Below, in pieces: positions 11,311 to 24,599 of a DNA stretch of 64,000 bases (position 1 is the stretch's first letter; each line of letters starts with the position of its first letter). Source of the stretch: Epiperipatus broadwayi. Taxonomy: Eukaryota > Onychophora > Udeonychophora > Euonychophora > Peripatidae. Location: contig JAQFVV010012534.1 in the NCBI GenBank assembly GCA_028023455.1, positions 2,774,558 to 2,838,557 on the forward strand, read 5' to 3'. The notes below the pieces were generated by a model. It did not search any database. It saw only the letters and a list, made by a program, of their open reading frames with translations, and was not told the origin of the DNA. The position numbers and the translations under genes are program-made.

Positions 11311-12185
11311 CTCAAATATATATTAAGATAACCAATCTTCATACTTTAATGGACAGTCTTCAATCTACTCCACACTCCAACTCTTCAACCATCCATCCAA
11401 TTGAAAATCTGATGATGGAATGCTGAAAGGCCACTCTAAGGCTGAGATTCTTGTCACATCCATGTTAATCTAATGTCAATCTGACCCCTCATTTACAGGA
11501 TATAATCCATTTAATACATATACAAGGGATCGGCAGACATAGTGTAAAATTGTCTTTAAATTTTTTAAGTAAATTGTATATTTTTTTGTTGCTATGGAGA
11601 CTAAAACATACCACACTTTGTATATCATGTGACATGTATATATATATGTATGTTAATTAATCTTGAATAAAGTTTAAACAAATCAGCCAAAAAAATCAGC
11701 AGTAACCATCTCTTTCTGACTTTGAAATTATACTAAAAAAAACTACTCATTTCATTAAACTGTTTTAAAAAATGTTATTAATATTCAAAATTATCCCAAT
11801 ATTTACATTTTAAATTTATTAAATAATTTGCATATTATAAAATTTTTATTTGGGGCTTTTTCATTTTTATTTTTTTCATCAACAATTTTTTAGTCAGTCA
11901 GAACATTATTTGATTATCTTAAGTAAATTTACAAACGACCTTTGGAATTTGACATTTATTCTTTAGCATCAAAAGGGCTTTAGAGGAAATTTATTGCAGT
12001 GAGTTATTCAAAGATTTTATCTTTCAATTCAATCAAGTTCTGGACAATTTGCAATTGCATTGATGCTTTGTTTTAATACATTTTATTTTGTTTAATACCA
12101 TTATTATTTTTAATTATTATAACTTTGGTTTTGATAATATAAATTCTTTTTAATTTTGTGATTTTTAACTTTAACTACGATTAAA
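11311..12185. other. No gene seen
   Basis: AT-rich DNA with a mildly GC-richer patch at about 11340-11530 that I could not assign. Confidence 0.45.
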
Positions 12186-12189
12186 TAGT

Positions 12190-12246
12190 CAAGCGTCATG
12201 GCCTCGTTTTTGGTACGGCTGGCGCGGATTCGCTTCCGGTCAAAGC
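12190..12246 (+). repeat. Possible tRNA-derived SINE scrap
   Basis: An isolated GC-rich island in very AT-rich DNA. GGCGCGGATTCGCTTCCGGT resembles a tRNA box B region (GGTTCGANTCC), and TCATGGCCTCG lies upstream where box A would be. No cloverleaf could be drawn with confidence, so a functional tRNA gene is not claimed. Confidence 0.3.
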
Positions 12247-14616
12247 ATTTAACATATGGAAAAAAAACCCTATGATTAAATAAATTTATTGTCTTTGTAA
12301 TGAGTTACAAAATTATCAACAAAATCTTAATACATTATTAACAATCAGTGAAAAATTTCTAATTAATAAATTTATTTAGTGTAAAGTGACAAAAATATTG
12401 ACATAACAAAAAATCACACCTACATAACCCTCAATGTAAGCTGATAGCATATTAACAAAACGAAACAAAAATGTTTAAATATGCATTCATATACACATGT
12501 GTGTGCCCATATGTCATTTTAAATGACTTCTTTTTATGTCTTTTTTAAGTACAAGAATCTGCATGCAATCTCAGATGACTACAGTAAGAAAAAATGAAAG
12601 AGTAAATTTTATTGATATGTTTTATAATTATGTGCAGTGAATGCGAAAATAGAATGATTTTCAAAGTTCTTTTATAAAACAATAAAAAATATTAATTATA
12701 TTAATAAATGTAATTCTAATCAAACATTTTTACTTTAAATATGAAGCTGTATTGGAGAGAAAATTAAAACAGAATTTACATTGATATATAGAATAAGATC
12801 ATAATTTATTACATAACAACAGAAAAATAATGCATAATAATCAAATGTTTCACTGCTGGAGAATTCAAATTAAGTTCAAGCATTAGAAATAAAAAATGTG
12901 ATCCTCATTCCTTAACTTTAGAGTTCGTCACTTTATCACTATACTACATTGTGTAGAGTAAAAAGAAATGAAACAATTGTAAGATAAATGCAATATAGAT
13001 ATAAAAAAAGAATATTAATACTAACTTAATTAAAATAGAAAAACAAAACTGATGGAAATTATTATTATAATGTTTTTTTTAAATTTTAATTTGCATTTAT
13101 ATTTTCAGTTTACTACAGTTTGGAGTTAAAAAATGTGTAGTTCATTTTTTTTTTTTTTTTGCTATTGTTTTTGATTTGAAATTATATATATATTTATTGT
13201 AATTGTTTCAAATCAATGAGCAATTGATTAAATCACCAACGTTTAAATACAATATTTTTAATTTTTATAGTTTAATGCAGATAAAATCTTTATAATCAAG
13301 AATTTTTTTTATACTAACAACCACCAATTAAAAATATTCATAAAAATATTAAAAATGATACGGTAGCAAAATCATTATTCAAATTGCTTAATAAATAATT
13401 AATTTGTACAAAAGAATTTTTTTTAAAAAAAAATCATTAATTTGATCTTCAATAAAATATTCATCAAACTTAGTCTTAACCGATTCCCATTTATATTAAT
13501 AACTAATTAATCATCCAACACATTTATGCTTGAAAGGATTTGTTATATTAATCAATAAAATACATTTAACATAAAAAGAAAAATATGCATATATTGATAA
13601 AATACGACTGATAATAAAAAAATAAGCCTAAAATACTGATTAGAAAAATAATTAACAAGAAAATTAATTGAATCTTATTGAAGCTATAACGACACGAAAG
13701 AAAATATTGATCTTCCCCCTCTGCTTCTTTGTTTAATGATGTGAAGAGTTCATTAACAGAAACAATCTTTCTTGCATATTTAAATGTGTATCTTTAAATA
13801 AATTATTCACACAATAATTGCAAAGAACTAATTTTATATATATGTTATTGTTTTTAAGTGAAACATTTTGAGGATTCAATTAAAATTAAAAATGCATTTT
13901 ATTTTAATGATTAAAATGGTAATTAGTTACCTTCGTAAAAATGAAAAACATAACGATATATTAATTATCTGCATTTTCTTTGAATAAAAGATTATTTATT
14001 ATTTTCAATCACATCAATGTAAAAAATAATTAATTTTGTTTCAGTTTATTTATGTGTTTTTATAAATGTGTGAATGTACCTTAGTGATATAATGGATTTA
14101 TATTTATCGAAAAGGGGTAGAAATTTCAGACTAGCTACCAAGGATATGTGTTAACAGAAATAGAACTATAATACTTTTTACTATATTTAATTATTCTCCA
14201 TCTTATTTAATGTCATTACATCATTTTTATTTTAAATTTTTCATTCTGTAATAAATATGTAAGCTGTTTTAGCAATTCCCTTTTAAGAAGTATATATTCC
14301 ACAGCACAATAAATGACTTCAAAATAAATTTATATCTCAACTATTACAAATATTTAATTTTATAAGGTGCCCAGAATTTCTTTATTCATATATATATATA
14401 TGCTTCGATATTTATATTATTAATATGTTAGTTTAAAAAGAGCATTGTTTATTTAGTCTATTTTTAAAAAAATAATGTGTCTTAATGAAATTAAATCAAC
14501 AAAACTGTCATTAACTGGTTTGAACTTTTTCATTAAATAAATTAATAATTTTAATAAGATATCTAATGCATATTCCAATCATAATAAAACACAAAATTAA
14601 ATAACTTATTTATTTA
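12247..14616. other. AT-rich stretch, no feature recognised
   Basis: It holds a long T run at about 13145-13160 and other low-complexity tracts. No coding or repeat structure was recognised. Confidence 0.5.
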
Positions 14617-15250
14617 TCACCATCATCAACCATTATCAATCCACTGCAGAATGAAGGTCTCTCCAAGTTCATTCTATCTTCACCGATCTTTAACTCTCTT
14701 CTCCACATTACTTCTACACACTTTCTTATTTCATCCATCCATCTCACATGTGGTCTCTTTCTGCATCTTTTATAATCTCTTGAAATCCAATTAAATATTT
14801 CAATTGTCCACCTATTATTATCTTTTTTAGCAATATATCCAGTCCAACTCCACTTCAGTCTTTTAATTATTTCAATGATGTCATGAACACTTGCTTGTTC
14901 TCTGACCGATGTATTGCATTTTCAATCTCTTCTTGTTACTTCTAACATGCATCTCTCCACACTTCTTTGCATGGTCTGAAGTCTTTGTATTGCTCTTCTA
15001 TTAAGTGTCAATGTCTCAGATCCATAAGTAAGAACTGGTAAACCACATTTATTAAAAACCTTTTCAAATAGATAGACATATTTCCTTTTAATATTAAATT
15101 ATTTATACCAAAAGCACTCCAACCAAGTTTAATTCTATTATAAATTTCATCCATTATGTTTCCATCTGTAGTAATAATGTGACCAAGGTATTTGTAATTT
15201 TTAACTTCTTCTAACTCATCATAATCAATTTTTATTTTAGTTTTATATGA
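14617..15250 (-). mobile_element. 5'-truncated RTE-type LINE 3' end
   Basis: The reverse complement aligns with 40140-40782 of the longer RTE copy. It codes for degenerate KIDYDELEE, DGNIMDE, RIKLGWSAF and LILKGNM blocks of the RT C-terminal region and ends in the same GCAGTGGATTGATAATG followed by GAT repeats. Truncation at the 5' end is typical of aborted target-primed reverse transcription. Unlike the 40-kb copy it lacks the 121-bp duplication in the part retained. Frameshifts and stops make it non-functional. Confidence 0.85.
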
Positions 15251-16860
15251 AATTTAAAATAACACTAGCTATATTTTAATCTTTTTCATAACATTCAGAT
15301 AGCTTGATGACTGGAATCTATTTTCAATATTTAGTAATAAATATTATAATTAAAATGAATTTTTATAAATTATTAGTTCATTTTATAACATCTAAATATT
15401 AGAAGCTACTGGGAATAACAATTTTAAAGCAATACATAGCATTTAAAGTTAATGAAAATTAAGAAGATAAAGTAAATCCATATTAAACATAGATGAAAGA
15501 GTGTTATTGAGTATGGATTGCATTGTCTTTTATTTCAGATATGAAAATCAAAAATTATGTACTCTGTATATTTTTATTACTTATTTTTTATAAAATAAAT
15601 AAAGTATTAATTTTCAAATAAGTAGGTGACATTTATATTTAGATTATATTGAATTTTAATTACTTTTTATGGCAAATTAATCAATAAAAACTTTATTAGC
15701 TTCAGAGAGTTAAAAAAAAACATTGCATTGTCTTTTATTTTAATTGTTAAAATAAAAATAAAATTTATATATAACCTATTTAATTTTTTTAAAACAAATT
15801 AAGTATTCATTTCTAAATAAGTAAATGCATTGTATTTAGATTTTATTGAATTTTAATTACTTTTAGGGGGAAAAAATCAAGTAAAATTTTGTTGATATCA
15901 GAGACATAAAAATGAAAACTTATTTAGTCAAAAATATTTTTACAATATTTTAGTGATTTTTTAAAATTACAATCTCAATTTTAATTTTTTTTTAAATGAG
16001 TTGTTATTATTTAATGTTGTGCTTTATAAAATATTGCATTTTAGAAGAAAATTGTTTATTAATTAAAAAAAACATCTTATAATCTTCAACTATTTGTTTA
16101 TTTTTGTTCTTTTTGATAATGTATTTCAATTTATTTCTGTTATTTTTTAAACTTGTTTAATTTAGGGTATTAATGTCTTCAATAAAAATAAGTAAAAATT
16201 TAAAGATTAAAATTAAAAAATAATTCTTTATTAATTATAATATTACAACCAAAATGTTTGAAAAATAAAAAACAATAGATGGTAAAATATGTTTATAAAT
16301 TGTTTAAGAGATTAAAGTCTCTATGACTTATAAAAATTATATTGTAAGCATAATAACTTATTTTGTTTCAATTTAATAATCATATTCACAACAATAAAAT
16401 TTTATATTCTCAATCTGTGTTATAATTTTTTAAAAAAGCAACAATAATTGGAATAAACAAATCACATAAACAAATAAAATTAGACATATTTAAGAGTAAT
16501 TTGTTGTGTGAAAATAAATAAAAAAGAGATCATTCCTTGCGAACTATTCTTATTAAAATATATTGAAACAGATATACTGTTTCACATATATAATTAGAAG
16601 GTCTCCCCCTCCCCCAAATTAAAAAGACTAACAAAATTTAAAAAAAAGAAAAAAGAAAGAAGTAATGAAATTTGACCGCGCGATTAAAATAATTTGTTAA
16701 TTCGTAATGGTTCAGTCAAATTAATAGTGTTGCAAACTTTTTAAAGTCAAAAAAGAAAAAGCAAATATATTTATATTTGCAATTAAATAAAAAGTATAAA
16801 TTTTTTGTTATTAAGACTAATAAATTTAAGTTAAAGATCAATTAAATAAAAATCTTTAAA
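15251..16860. other. AT-rich stretch, no feature recognised
   Basis: Two similar blocks (about 15490-15700 and 15715-15890, sharing ATTGCATTGTCTTTTATTT and a TATTGAATTTTAATTACTTT block) suggest an old tandem duplication. Nothing else was seen. Confidence 0.45.
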
Positions 16861-16924
16861 CATTGGGACTCAGATTGAAAAAAACTTCTAAGGTGGCAAA
16901 TCATTGCTGCAGGCAATAAAAAGT

Positions 16925-17082
16925 TAAGATTCAAAAACACATGAAGGCAAATATTCAAAAACAGTCACAGTGTCCAATGATCTGGGAGATTCAAAAAATG
17001 CAGACAAGGTTGAAAAAGCTGCTACCAATGGAAAAAAAGAAACACATAAGCTGAATCCATTTGTCAGGAAGGAAAAAATATA
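16925..17082 (+). other. Short protein-like open frame, unassigned
   Basis: An uninterrupted plus-strand frame of about 47 codons lacks an early ATG. It contains NDLGDSKNADKVEKAATNGK and HKLNPFVRKEKI, which look more like real protein than random AT-rich translation. It ends in TAA. It may be a decayed exon or retroelement piece. The 71-residue minus-strand frame here is its shadow. No homology is recognised. Confidence 0.2.
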
Positions 17083-17499
17083 AATAGTTTGAAAAATCAG
17101 TAGAAGAAGGATTGTTATAGTTAATTGATTCAGAGACACAAGATTTTGCTACAAGAGTACTAAAAAGTGACTAAATGAGGTCATCAAACAGCCTAATAAA
17201 AAACCCTAAAATGACTGACATCAGCTAGACCACTTATCCTCTCTCCATCAGCTTACCATGTGAACTCCAAGGCTTCAATGCCATTTGTTCAAGACAGAGC
17301 CCCCAGTTATTTAGAGAAAACAGAAGTAAATGAAAACTCTAGTTAAAAGGTAAGCATTAAAAAATATTTCAATTATTAATTCTATAATAGTAAAATGTTT
17401 TATCTATCAATTATTAATTTTATAATAAAGTTTACATAGAAAATTAATGAAATAATAAGAAAACATTAATTGCATTATATGTTCAAAATTATAAATGTT

Positions 17500-17740
17500 C
17501 TACAAATATGAAATTGCTGATAACAAACTTAACTATAAAAATATACGTTTATGTTTAACTGAACAATAAATATCTATGCTATATATTGGAATAAATGAAT
17601 GAAAACTGTAAACATTTTATCAATATGAAATGGCTGATAATAAACTTATGTGTAAAAATATCCATCTGTTTTTGATTGAATAATAAATAACTACAAACAT
17701 AAAACTCCTATATACTAGAATAATCAAATGATGATGATCT
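17500..17740. repeat. Tandem duplication, unit ~117 bp, two copies
   Basis: AATATGAAATTGCTGATAA (17505) recurs as AATATGAAATGGCTGATAA (17622), followed in both by AAACTTA and TAAAAATAT. It abuts the 17753 array. Confidence 0.7.
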
Positions 17741-17752
17741 ATAAATGTTTAA

Positions 17753-18235
17753 ATGCTTCTAGACTTCTCATTGAACTGAGAAAAAATTCTCACATGGATA
17801 CAAATGAACTATAGTGAAAGGAATTGCCAATGAGTATTGCTAAATAAAATGCTTTGAGACTTCTTCTTATAATTGAATTAAAATGAATCTTCACATGGAT
17901 ATGAATGAACTATATTAGGATTTGCAAATGAGTTATTGGACTTCTTCTCATAATTGAATTAAAAATGATTCTTCACATGGATATGAATGAACTATATTAG
18001 GATTTGCAAATGAGTTATAGTTAAATAAAATGCTTTGGGACTTCTTCTCATAATTGAATTAAAATGAATCTTCACACGGATATGAATGAACTATATTAGG
18101 ATTTGGAAATGAGTTATTGTTAAATAAAATGCTTCTAGACTTCTCATTGAACTGAAAATGAATTCTCACATGGATAAAAATGAACTATATTAAAAGGAAT
18201 TGTTGTTAAATAAAATTGTTATTAAAAATTAATTT
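17753..18235. repeat. Tandem array of ~97-bp units, about five copies
   Basis: Units begin near 17753, 17849, 17938, 18030 and 18129 with ATGCTT and GACTTCT. They share TCACATGGATATGAATGAAC, TATATTAGGATTTG and TAAATAAAATGC. Unit three lacks about 20 bp at its start. Outer units are the most diverged and inner ones the most alike, as expected for unequal exchange. It is noncoding. Confidence 0.85.
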
Positions 18236-18239
18236 TAGT

Positions 18240-18545
18240 TGTTTAGTTCCATTTTTGCATCACTAGTTATTCAATGCATCTTGCTCACAAGAATCTCATG
18301 CCTCCTGAGCTATGTTCAGCATAACCAGATGATGATAAGTAAGGTTGTAAAAAGATGGAACTCTAGTGGCATCATTTGGGAAACCAAACATAAATTTCTA
18401 GATGCTTCCAGTCTCTATGGCACTACACCCTCTGATGAGTAGGAAATATTGTTGTAGGTGGGGTGATGTCTACATTGGGGAATGCCAATCAATAGTTCCT
18501 TCCTGCAATATGCTCATCAGGAAATAAAACCAACCAAGAGTGGGG
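18240..18545. other. GC-richer unassigned segment
   Basis: Base composition rises clearly against both flanks. The 67-residue frame at 18239-18442 ends soon after a LDASSLYGTTPSDE string but has no recognised domain. It could be an old exon or the end of an unidentified repeat. Confidence 0.25.
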
Positions 18546-20257
18546 TTGTGTGTTCATCTGGTTACAATATATTTTTATAATATTAATGAATTATATATTA
18601 TATAACTGCATAATTAAGTAGATTACTCTCAGTTATTTGTTTTATCAACAAATATTCTATTCATAGTTTTGTTAGAAAATCATCTTGATGTAATTTTCTT
18701 GTTGAGTCATTCCATTGGTATTATTGTCATATAAATAAATGTAGCAAAATATAGTTTTGAAAAATTTTCAAGAACACCATAAACAGTAAAACTCATGTTC
18801 TATGCTTAACAATTTATCTTTGCAAATATTCTGTTTTACTATCACTGACTATAGTCTAATATTTATTTCATATAATTAATATTTGGCATAATAAATGTAC
18901 AATAAGTTTATGTCAGTTCTATTATATTTCATATAATTTTATATTTGAAAATTTGAAGAAAAAAAAGAATGACTTATCTTTGTAAATTAGATATTTTTAT
19001 GGTGTACATATTAAAACATTTTTTTTCTAACTCCATGAAACTAAAAAATAAACACCATAAAAAATAAACAAACAACCCAATCCAATTAACTATAAGTGGA
19101 ATTTGCCATTATTTCTATTAATCTTAAATTGAAAATAATAATACAGCCTTTTATTTCATTATAAATATCATTTAACAGTTAATAAATTGTGAGAAGAATT
19201 ACTCTTCAAATATGCGCTAGAAAATTAACACATACTCTGCTGTTAATAAGTCTTTTAAAATCATAGACCATCCACGGTTTTTAAACATTTATCGACTTGA
19301 GAATGTGTGTCAATTTTGTAGCACATGAATGAAGAGCAGTTCCTTCTACAATATTATATAAAGATTATTGATAACTTTAATTTACAATTTAAAAATCATT
19401 TAAATTATGGATATCACATAATTTTCAAGTCATCAGAAATTCGATGCTAAAAACTACAAAGATAAAATGTATTAAACAAGCCAAATTACTCTGCTTTGAT
19501 TATTTTAAATTTATTAAATGATAATAAGACATTAATTTTTTAAAAGTGAGTAAAAACTGTCCTATTTGACATAAGTAATAAATTTTTTGATTTCATCTAT
19601 ATTACATTATAATTTTGTGTATCAATGTTCATTTGAGTGCAGACAGAAAATGAATCCATTTCCATCTGTGGACATAATCTTTTTTAGAGAGAACATTTAA
19701 ATTACGATAACTACAAAGCAAGCATCTAATCTATGGAGAAATTTTAAATGATTCACGAGGCAGTCCTTAAAACTTATTTTAATAATCTTATAAACAACTG
19801 GCATCATGATAAATGTCTAAGATTGAAATTGTAAAATAGTAAACAATTCATAATATTTTGCAATGATGAACTTTTAATGTTAAATCCAAAACTTCATCTA
19901 TCAAAGGGCAATATTGCATATTTATAACGATATTAGTTGTTTACAAAACTATTAAAATGAATACTTTATAACATTGCCTTGTGAATATAAATCATGGATG
20001 ATTTGAATATGGATATATAAACATCTTCAACAGATTGAATATTTGCTTTCACAGTTATAGTACTATTTTGGGGATCATTTATTTTTTTCAGATATCTTTA
20101 TTAATATACTTCAAGAATATGCAATCAAATATAATTCATATAAAAAAAAGTTGAAAGTAGATTTAATGATATTTTAGTAGTGGTTATATTTAATGAGTAA
20201 TAGATATATTAATGTTTAAATAAATTTAAAGTACATATCTAGGCTAGAAATAATATG
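18546..20257. other. AT-rich stretch, no feature recognised
   Basis: No TE domain, RNA gene or tandem structure was recognised. Confidence 0.5.
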
Positions 20258-20475
20258 AAATCTTTAGACTCATAAATGATTTGCAATAATCATTAATGTA
20301 TTTATTCAAAATTGATGTTACAATTATTTGATATTGATAAATACTAAATAGATGATAGAGACTTGCTGAAAAAATGTGACTTAAAACAATTATAAACTTG
20401 ATGATTAAACATGAGTGAATCTTGGATGCTCATTTCTCTTTTTACTTATATGTTTCAAGATTGTGTGATAACATA
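20258..20475 (+). repeat. Repeat related to the Penelope-flanking repeats near 50.6 and 52.7 kb
   Basis: It shares AATCATTAATGTATTTAT, GATATTGATAAATACTAAA and a closing CTTATATGTTTCAAG block with 50592-50870. A weaker match at 21420-21470 (TGCTATGATTATG, GAAAGCATGCT) to 52550-52600 suggests a longer, badly eroded copy. Confidence 0.5.
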
Positions 20476-21787
20476 AATGCTTGAAATTCATCTAAAGTAT
20501 TTTTTATATAAATCTTTCTATATAAGATGAGAGATTACAAATAAAAAAAATCATATCGTATATGTTATCTAGATGAACTTTGATACTATAAAATATAAAG
20601 TTTAATTTATTTTAGGTTCACAATTAATAGCTTACCAGCTTTTAGTGTTATGAGAAAGTCTGCTGATGGAGCTGACTCACATTACTTTAATGAATTAAGT
20701 AATAACCAGTTAAAATGAAAAAAAAAAACATGCATATACAAAACAAAAACCACAAACGAAATTTACACACACCCACACAGTTTGGTTTATAATCCATAAA
20801 GCTATAGTAGCAATTATGTATATATTTTTTAATTATTACATTATTAATAGACAGAATTATGATAGGTAATATATAAAAATTGTTTTAATTATTTAAAATT
20901 TCTATCTTAACATATAATAAAGAAAGATATAAATATGTAAATCAGTTAACTTATTTATTTTCCATCATCTTAATTTCAATCTCTTATAGTTATTTGCAGT
21001 ATTTGTTTGCCAGTTTTGAACTCATTTTACAGCAAAAACTGGAATTAAAATAAATATTGATTTATTTGCCAAAAAAATTTGAAGATGTTAATATAACACA
21101 GAGACCCTAATACAAATAAGCTGAAAGTGACACAAATTGATAGATTCTTTATTCTCATGCTAAGATAGTTCCATGTGAGAATGCTTGCTAATACTTTTTT
21201 GTGATACTTTGGAAAGAAAAATTGTACATTTTTTATAGTTTATTTAAATATTTACAATTATATTTGAAAAATATTTTCAAAAATTTATTTTAAGGTAAAA
21301 ATATTTATGATTAAAGTCAGATTTGATTAAAATACATTTGATTTGTAGATAAGTCAAGAGAACTTTAATAACATTAAACAGAGTTTTAATATCACATTCC
21401 TTCTCTAGACCTTGCAGATGCATTGCTATGATTATGATATTGCTTACAAGATATTGAAAGCATGCTTAGTGAATTACCTTAAGTGTATAAAATCCCACCC
21501 TGATAGAGTTCACATATCTCACTTTCTAATAAACCATTTTCAAGCTTTTCTTAACTCAAGCCTCTAAGCACTTATATTTAAAGAAAGAGTTATAATTGGA
21601 CAAAGAAGAAATGCATCTATTATGATCATAGAACTTATATTTTTGTGATGTTTTAATAATTATAAGTGCAATTTTAAATTTTAAGAAAGAATTTCATTGT
21701 TTTATGATATTTTAACATTAATCAGTTTAGATTTTAAAAACAGAATTCAAATATAATAAAATATTTTCTATCCTTAATTTGAATTTA
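20476..21787. other. AT-rich stretch, possibly eroded element
   Basis: Apart from the 21420-21470 similarity to 52550-52600 nothing was recognised. Confidence 0.35.
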
Positions 21788-21917
21788 ATAATAATAGTAA
21801 TGAAAAACTATTCAGTTTTCATTAATTCAAACTATTAATTAATTTAAAGCACTGCTTAAATATTAGTTTTATTAAAATTTTAAACTTTTCTGAATAGTCT
21901 TTCATTACTATTATTAT
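21788..21917. repeat. Inverted repeat with ~28-bp arms
   Basis: ATAATAATAGTAATGAAAAA plus CTATTCAG (21788-21815) is mirrored by CTGAATAGTCTTTCATTACT and ATTATTAT (21890-21917), with one mismatch and edge differences. The 74-bp spacer is noncoding. It could be a small MITE. Confidence 0.7.
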
Positions 21918-23910
21918 GAGAATTTAAATAATAAATATTTCATAACAGATATCTTTTCACCACAATAGCAAAATAATGAACATCATGTATTTCAGTTTAT
22001 TACTTTTTTATATTTGCAATATTGTAATATTATTTTTATTATAAAATGTAAGTTTAATAATATTGGAAATATAATAAACCAAACAGCCACTAGAGGCTAT
22101 CAAAGTGGAATAGGAGATAGTGAATGACAAGTTTTGCAACTATTTTAAATATAACTTATGGAAAACTGTTTTCATTTATATTTCTAAGAGCTGTCATTGA
22201 TTCTGTATAGTTTTTAGTATAAAAATTACAGATTCTTTTAGTAGATTGTTATAATTTCAATTTAGAAAATAATATTAAACATAAAATTATTTAATTCATT
22301 TTATGTGAATATTTTTTCAAAGTTTAAATAGATAAATATATTGATATAATTTGTAAACTAATAATTCAAAAAAGTAGTTGTACAAAAAAATCATTGAGTA
22401 GTTTTCAAAAAGACAAATTGGAGGGTAGCTTCAAAAAAATGCAGCAGATATTGATTGACATATACATGATGGTTTATTGATGCTGAATCTTGATGTTTAT
22501 TCTACAACTCTTGACTATAACTGTTGACCATTAATTGCAACTGACTGTTTCTTTAATAATCTGATAAGTTGTGTTTATATAAACAATATGTTTTATTTTA
22601 ATTATATTGCTATGATTTTCAATTATAAAAAATTGTAATTTATGAGTATGTTAATTAATTTATCATTGTTTGGTCTATAAATTTGAAAAGCATAGCTTTC
22701 CAAAATTTAAAATTAAAATAATTAAAATTTTCTGTTTTTTTTTAAATTTTAATTATAAATGAATTATTAACAAATATAATAAACTTCATTTCTAAAGTTT
22801 ATATTGTGTATTACATAAACCAAGATTAATTTAACCTATCAGGAATATAATGTGTGTGCTTATTGATTATAAAGAACACCACAATTAAAATTATATGTAT
22901 TTTATCTTTTCACACTTTAAAATAAAACAAATAAAATCAGATTAATGTAAATAATACTCAAGATATTTTTGTGATTAGTGTTGTTTAATAACTTCATACA
23001 GCTGATGAAGAAGATTTCTTTGGAAATCAATCCTATGTGTCTTATGTGATCATAAATTACATTCAAAAATCAGCTATTATATACAGTATCTTTAATGTTA
23101 TTTTCATAATGAATTAATAAATATTGCTTATATGATGTTATTCATAATTGTATAATATAGAGTATTTATATACAAGTATTTACAACAATTTATTGCACCT
23201 TTAAGATAAAACCAGAAATCACATAAACTGAAAACTGTATAGAATAATAACAATTTCTTTAAAATGCCTAAAATGTAAGTCTTTTATTTATAGAAACTGC
23301 CATGACAATAGATTAAAGATTTACGGTTTAAATAAGCTTGACTGTGATAATGTGATTAAAAATTAATGCATTAATAATCATTTTAATATTTAAAACTATA
23401 TGTTCAAATTATTCTCCCAAACCATGTTTTTAAGCAACACTCTTCTGAATAAATATAGATATTGAGCTTTAAACAGCAAAGAGTATCATTTTGAGTCATA
23501 TTGTTTGACATTCAGGATTTATATTTATTCACAGCGGGCATTGCTAAAAACATAAAATCTGGCAGGGTGATTTGAACATTTTGTATTTGAATTTTCAGCT
23601 AGCAAAATGCAGTGAGATATTTTTTTCTAATACAGGAAAGACAAGGTTATATCATTCAGAAGTTAGAATAAAGTTTTTAACTACTCAGTATTATATTTAT
23701 CATTACCATACACATATTTTAATGAATAATATAATATAATTTTATTTAAAATCAACATATGACAAATTGCTATTCACACTATTATTCAACTTATTGCATG
23801 GCATATAAATAGACTACAACATGCTTTATCATTAAAACAAGAGTATGAAAGCTGTTAATTAAAATATTGTGTATATAAGAATATAAACCCTTGATAATAT
23901 AAATCTGAAA
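21918..23910. other. AT-rich stretch, no feature recognised
   Basis: It holds a slightly GC-richer patch at about 23530-23580. Nothing could be assigned. Confidence 0.5.
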
Positions 23911-24595
23911 TGTCCATGCATATAAGGTATATATTGTAAATAAAGATTATTTATTAATATTTGTCAATCCATAATTATTTTAATTTAAGTACTCTAGAAA
24001 AATCTACATATATTCTCAATCAAGAATTGCAAATCAAAATGAACAAAATTGTAAGTAAATTAATCATTTACATAAAATTAAAATGACATATTAAAAAAAC
24101 CCTGATCTAATAAACTATGTTACTTTTAGTGCTGTGCTAGGATTGGTTATCAATAGAATAGAAAATGGAGGAATCAACTTGGTAGCAGTAAAATGCTAGT
24201 AGATATACCAAAACTAATGTTATACTTGAATAATGTGTGTACTATGTAAGCATGTGAAAGGAACTTTCAGATAGGTTGATGTGTTTGAGAAATAACTATA
24301 TTGTCAGATCAAGCAGATTTAAATTTCCAGAAGAATATTGCTTCTAAAAACTATGCACATATTTAATTGTTTCAAGCACATTTATAGTGATTGGGAATTT
24401 TAAAACTCAAAATTTGTATTTAATATCATCTTGGTGTATGAAAAGCTAAACATCATTAGAAAATAAATCTTAGAGCCTTGTTTCATTAAAAGGGACTTTT
24501 TATTATTGTTAATTAAATATTTTGTTACTAAACTTGTATTATTGTATTATTAGAATTTAAGCTTTTTGACTGATATTTTAAATGTTTTAAGAACA
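23911..24595 (+). repeat. 5' LTR of the old gypsy element
   Basis: It begins TGTCC and ends in ACA. It shares with the 28.6-kb repeat AAAATCTACATAT, GAGAAATAACT, TTTCCAGAAGAATATTGCTT and the end block GACTG-ATTTTAAA-GACA/GAACA. By eye about 80-85 percent of aligned bases agree, with indels. A TAAATAAAG block near the start fits a polyadenylation signal. Confidence 0.85.
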
Positions 24596-24599
24596 TTGC

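Noticed and set aside
12190-12246. tRNA gene
   Set aside because: Box B resembles a tRNA, but no acceptor stem or anticodon arm could be folded; kept only as a possible SINE scrap.
17753-18235. CRISPR-like array
   Set aside because: Units are ~97 bp head-to-tail with no constant short repeat and variable spacer pattern, in a eukaryotic genome; it is a minisatellite.
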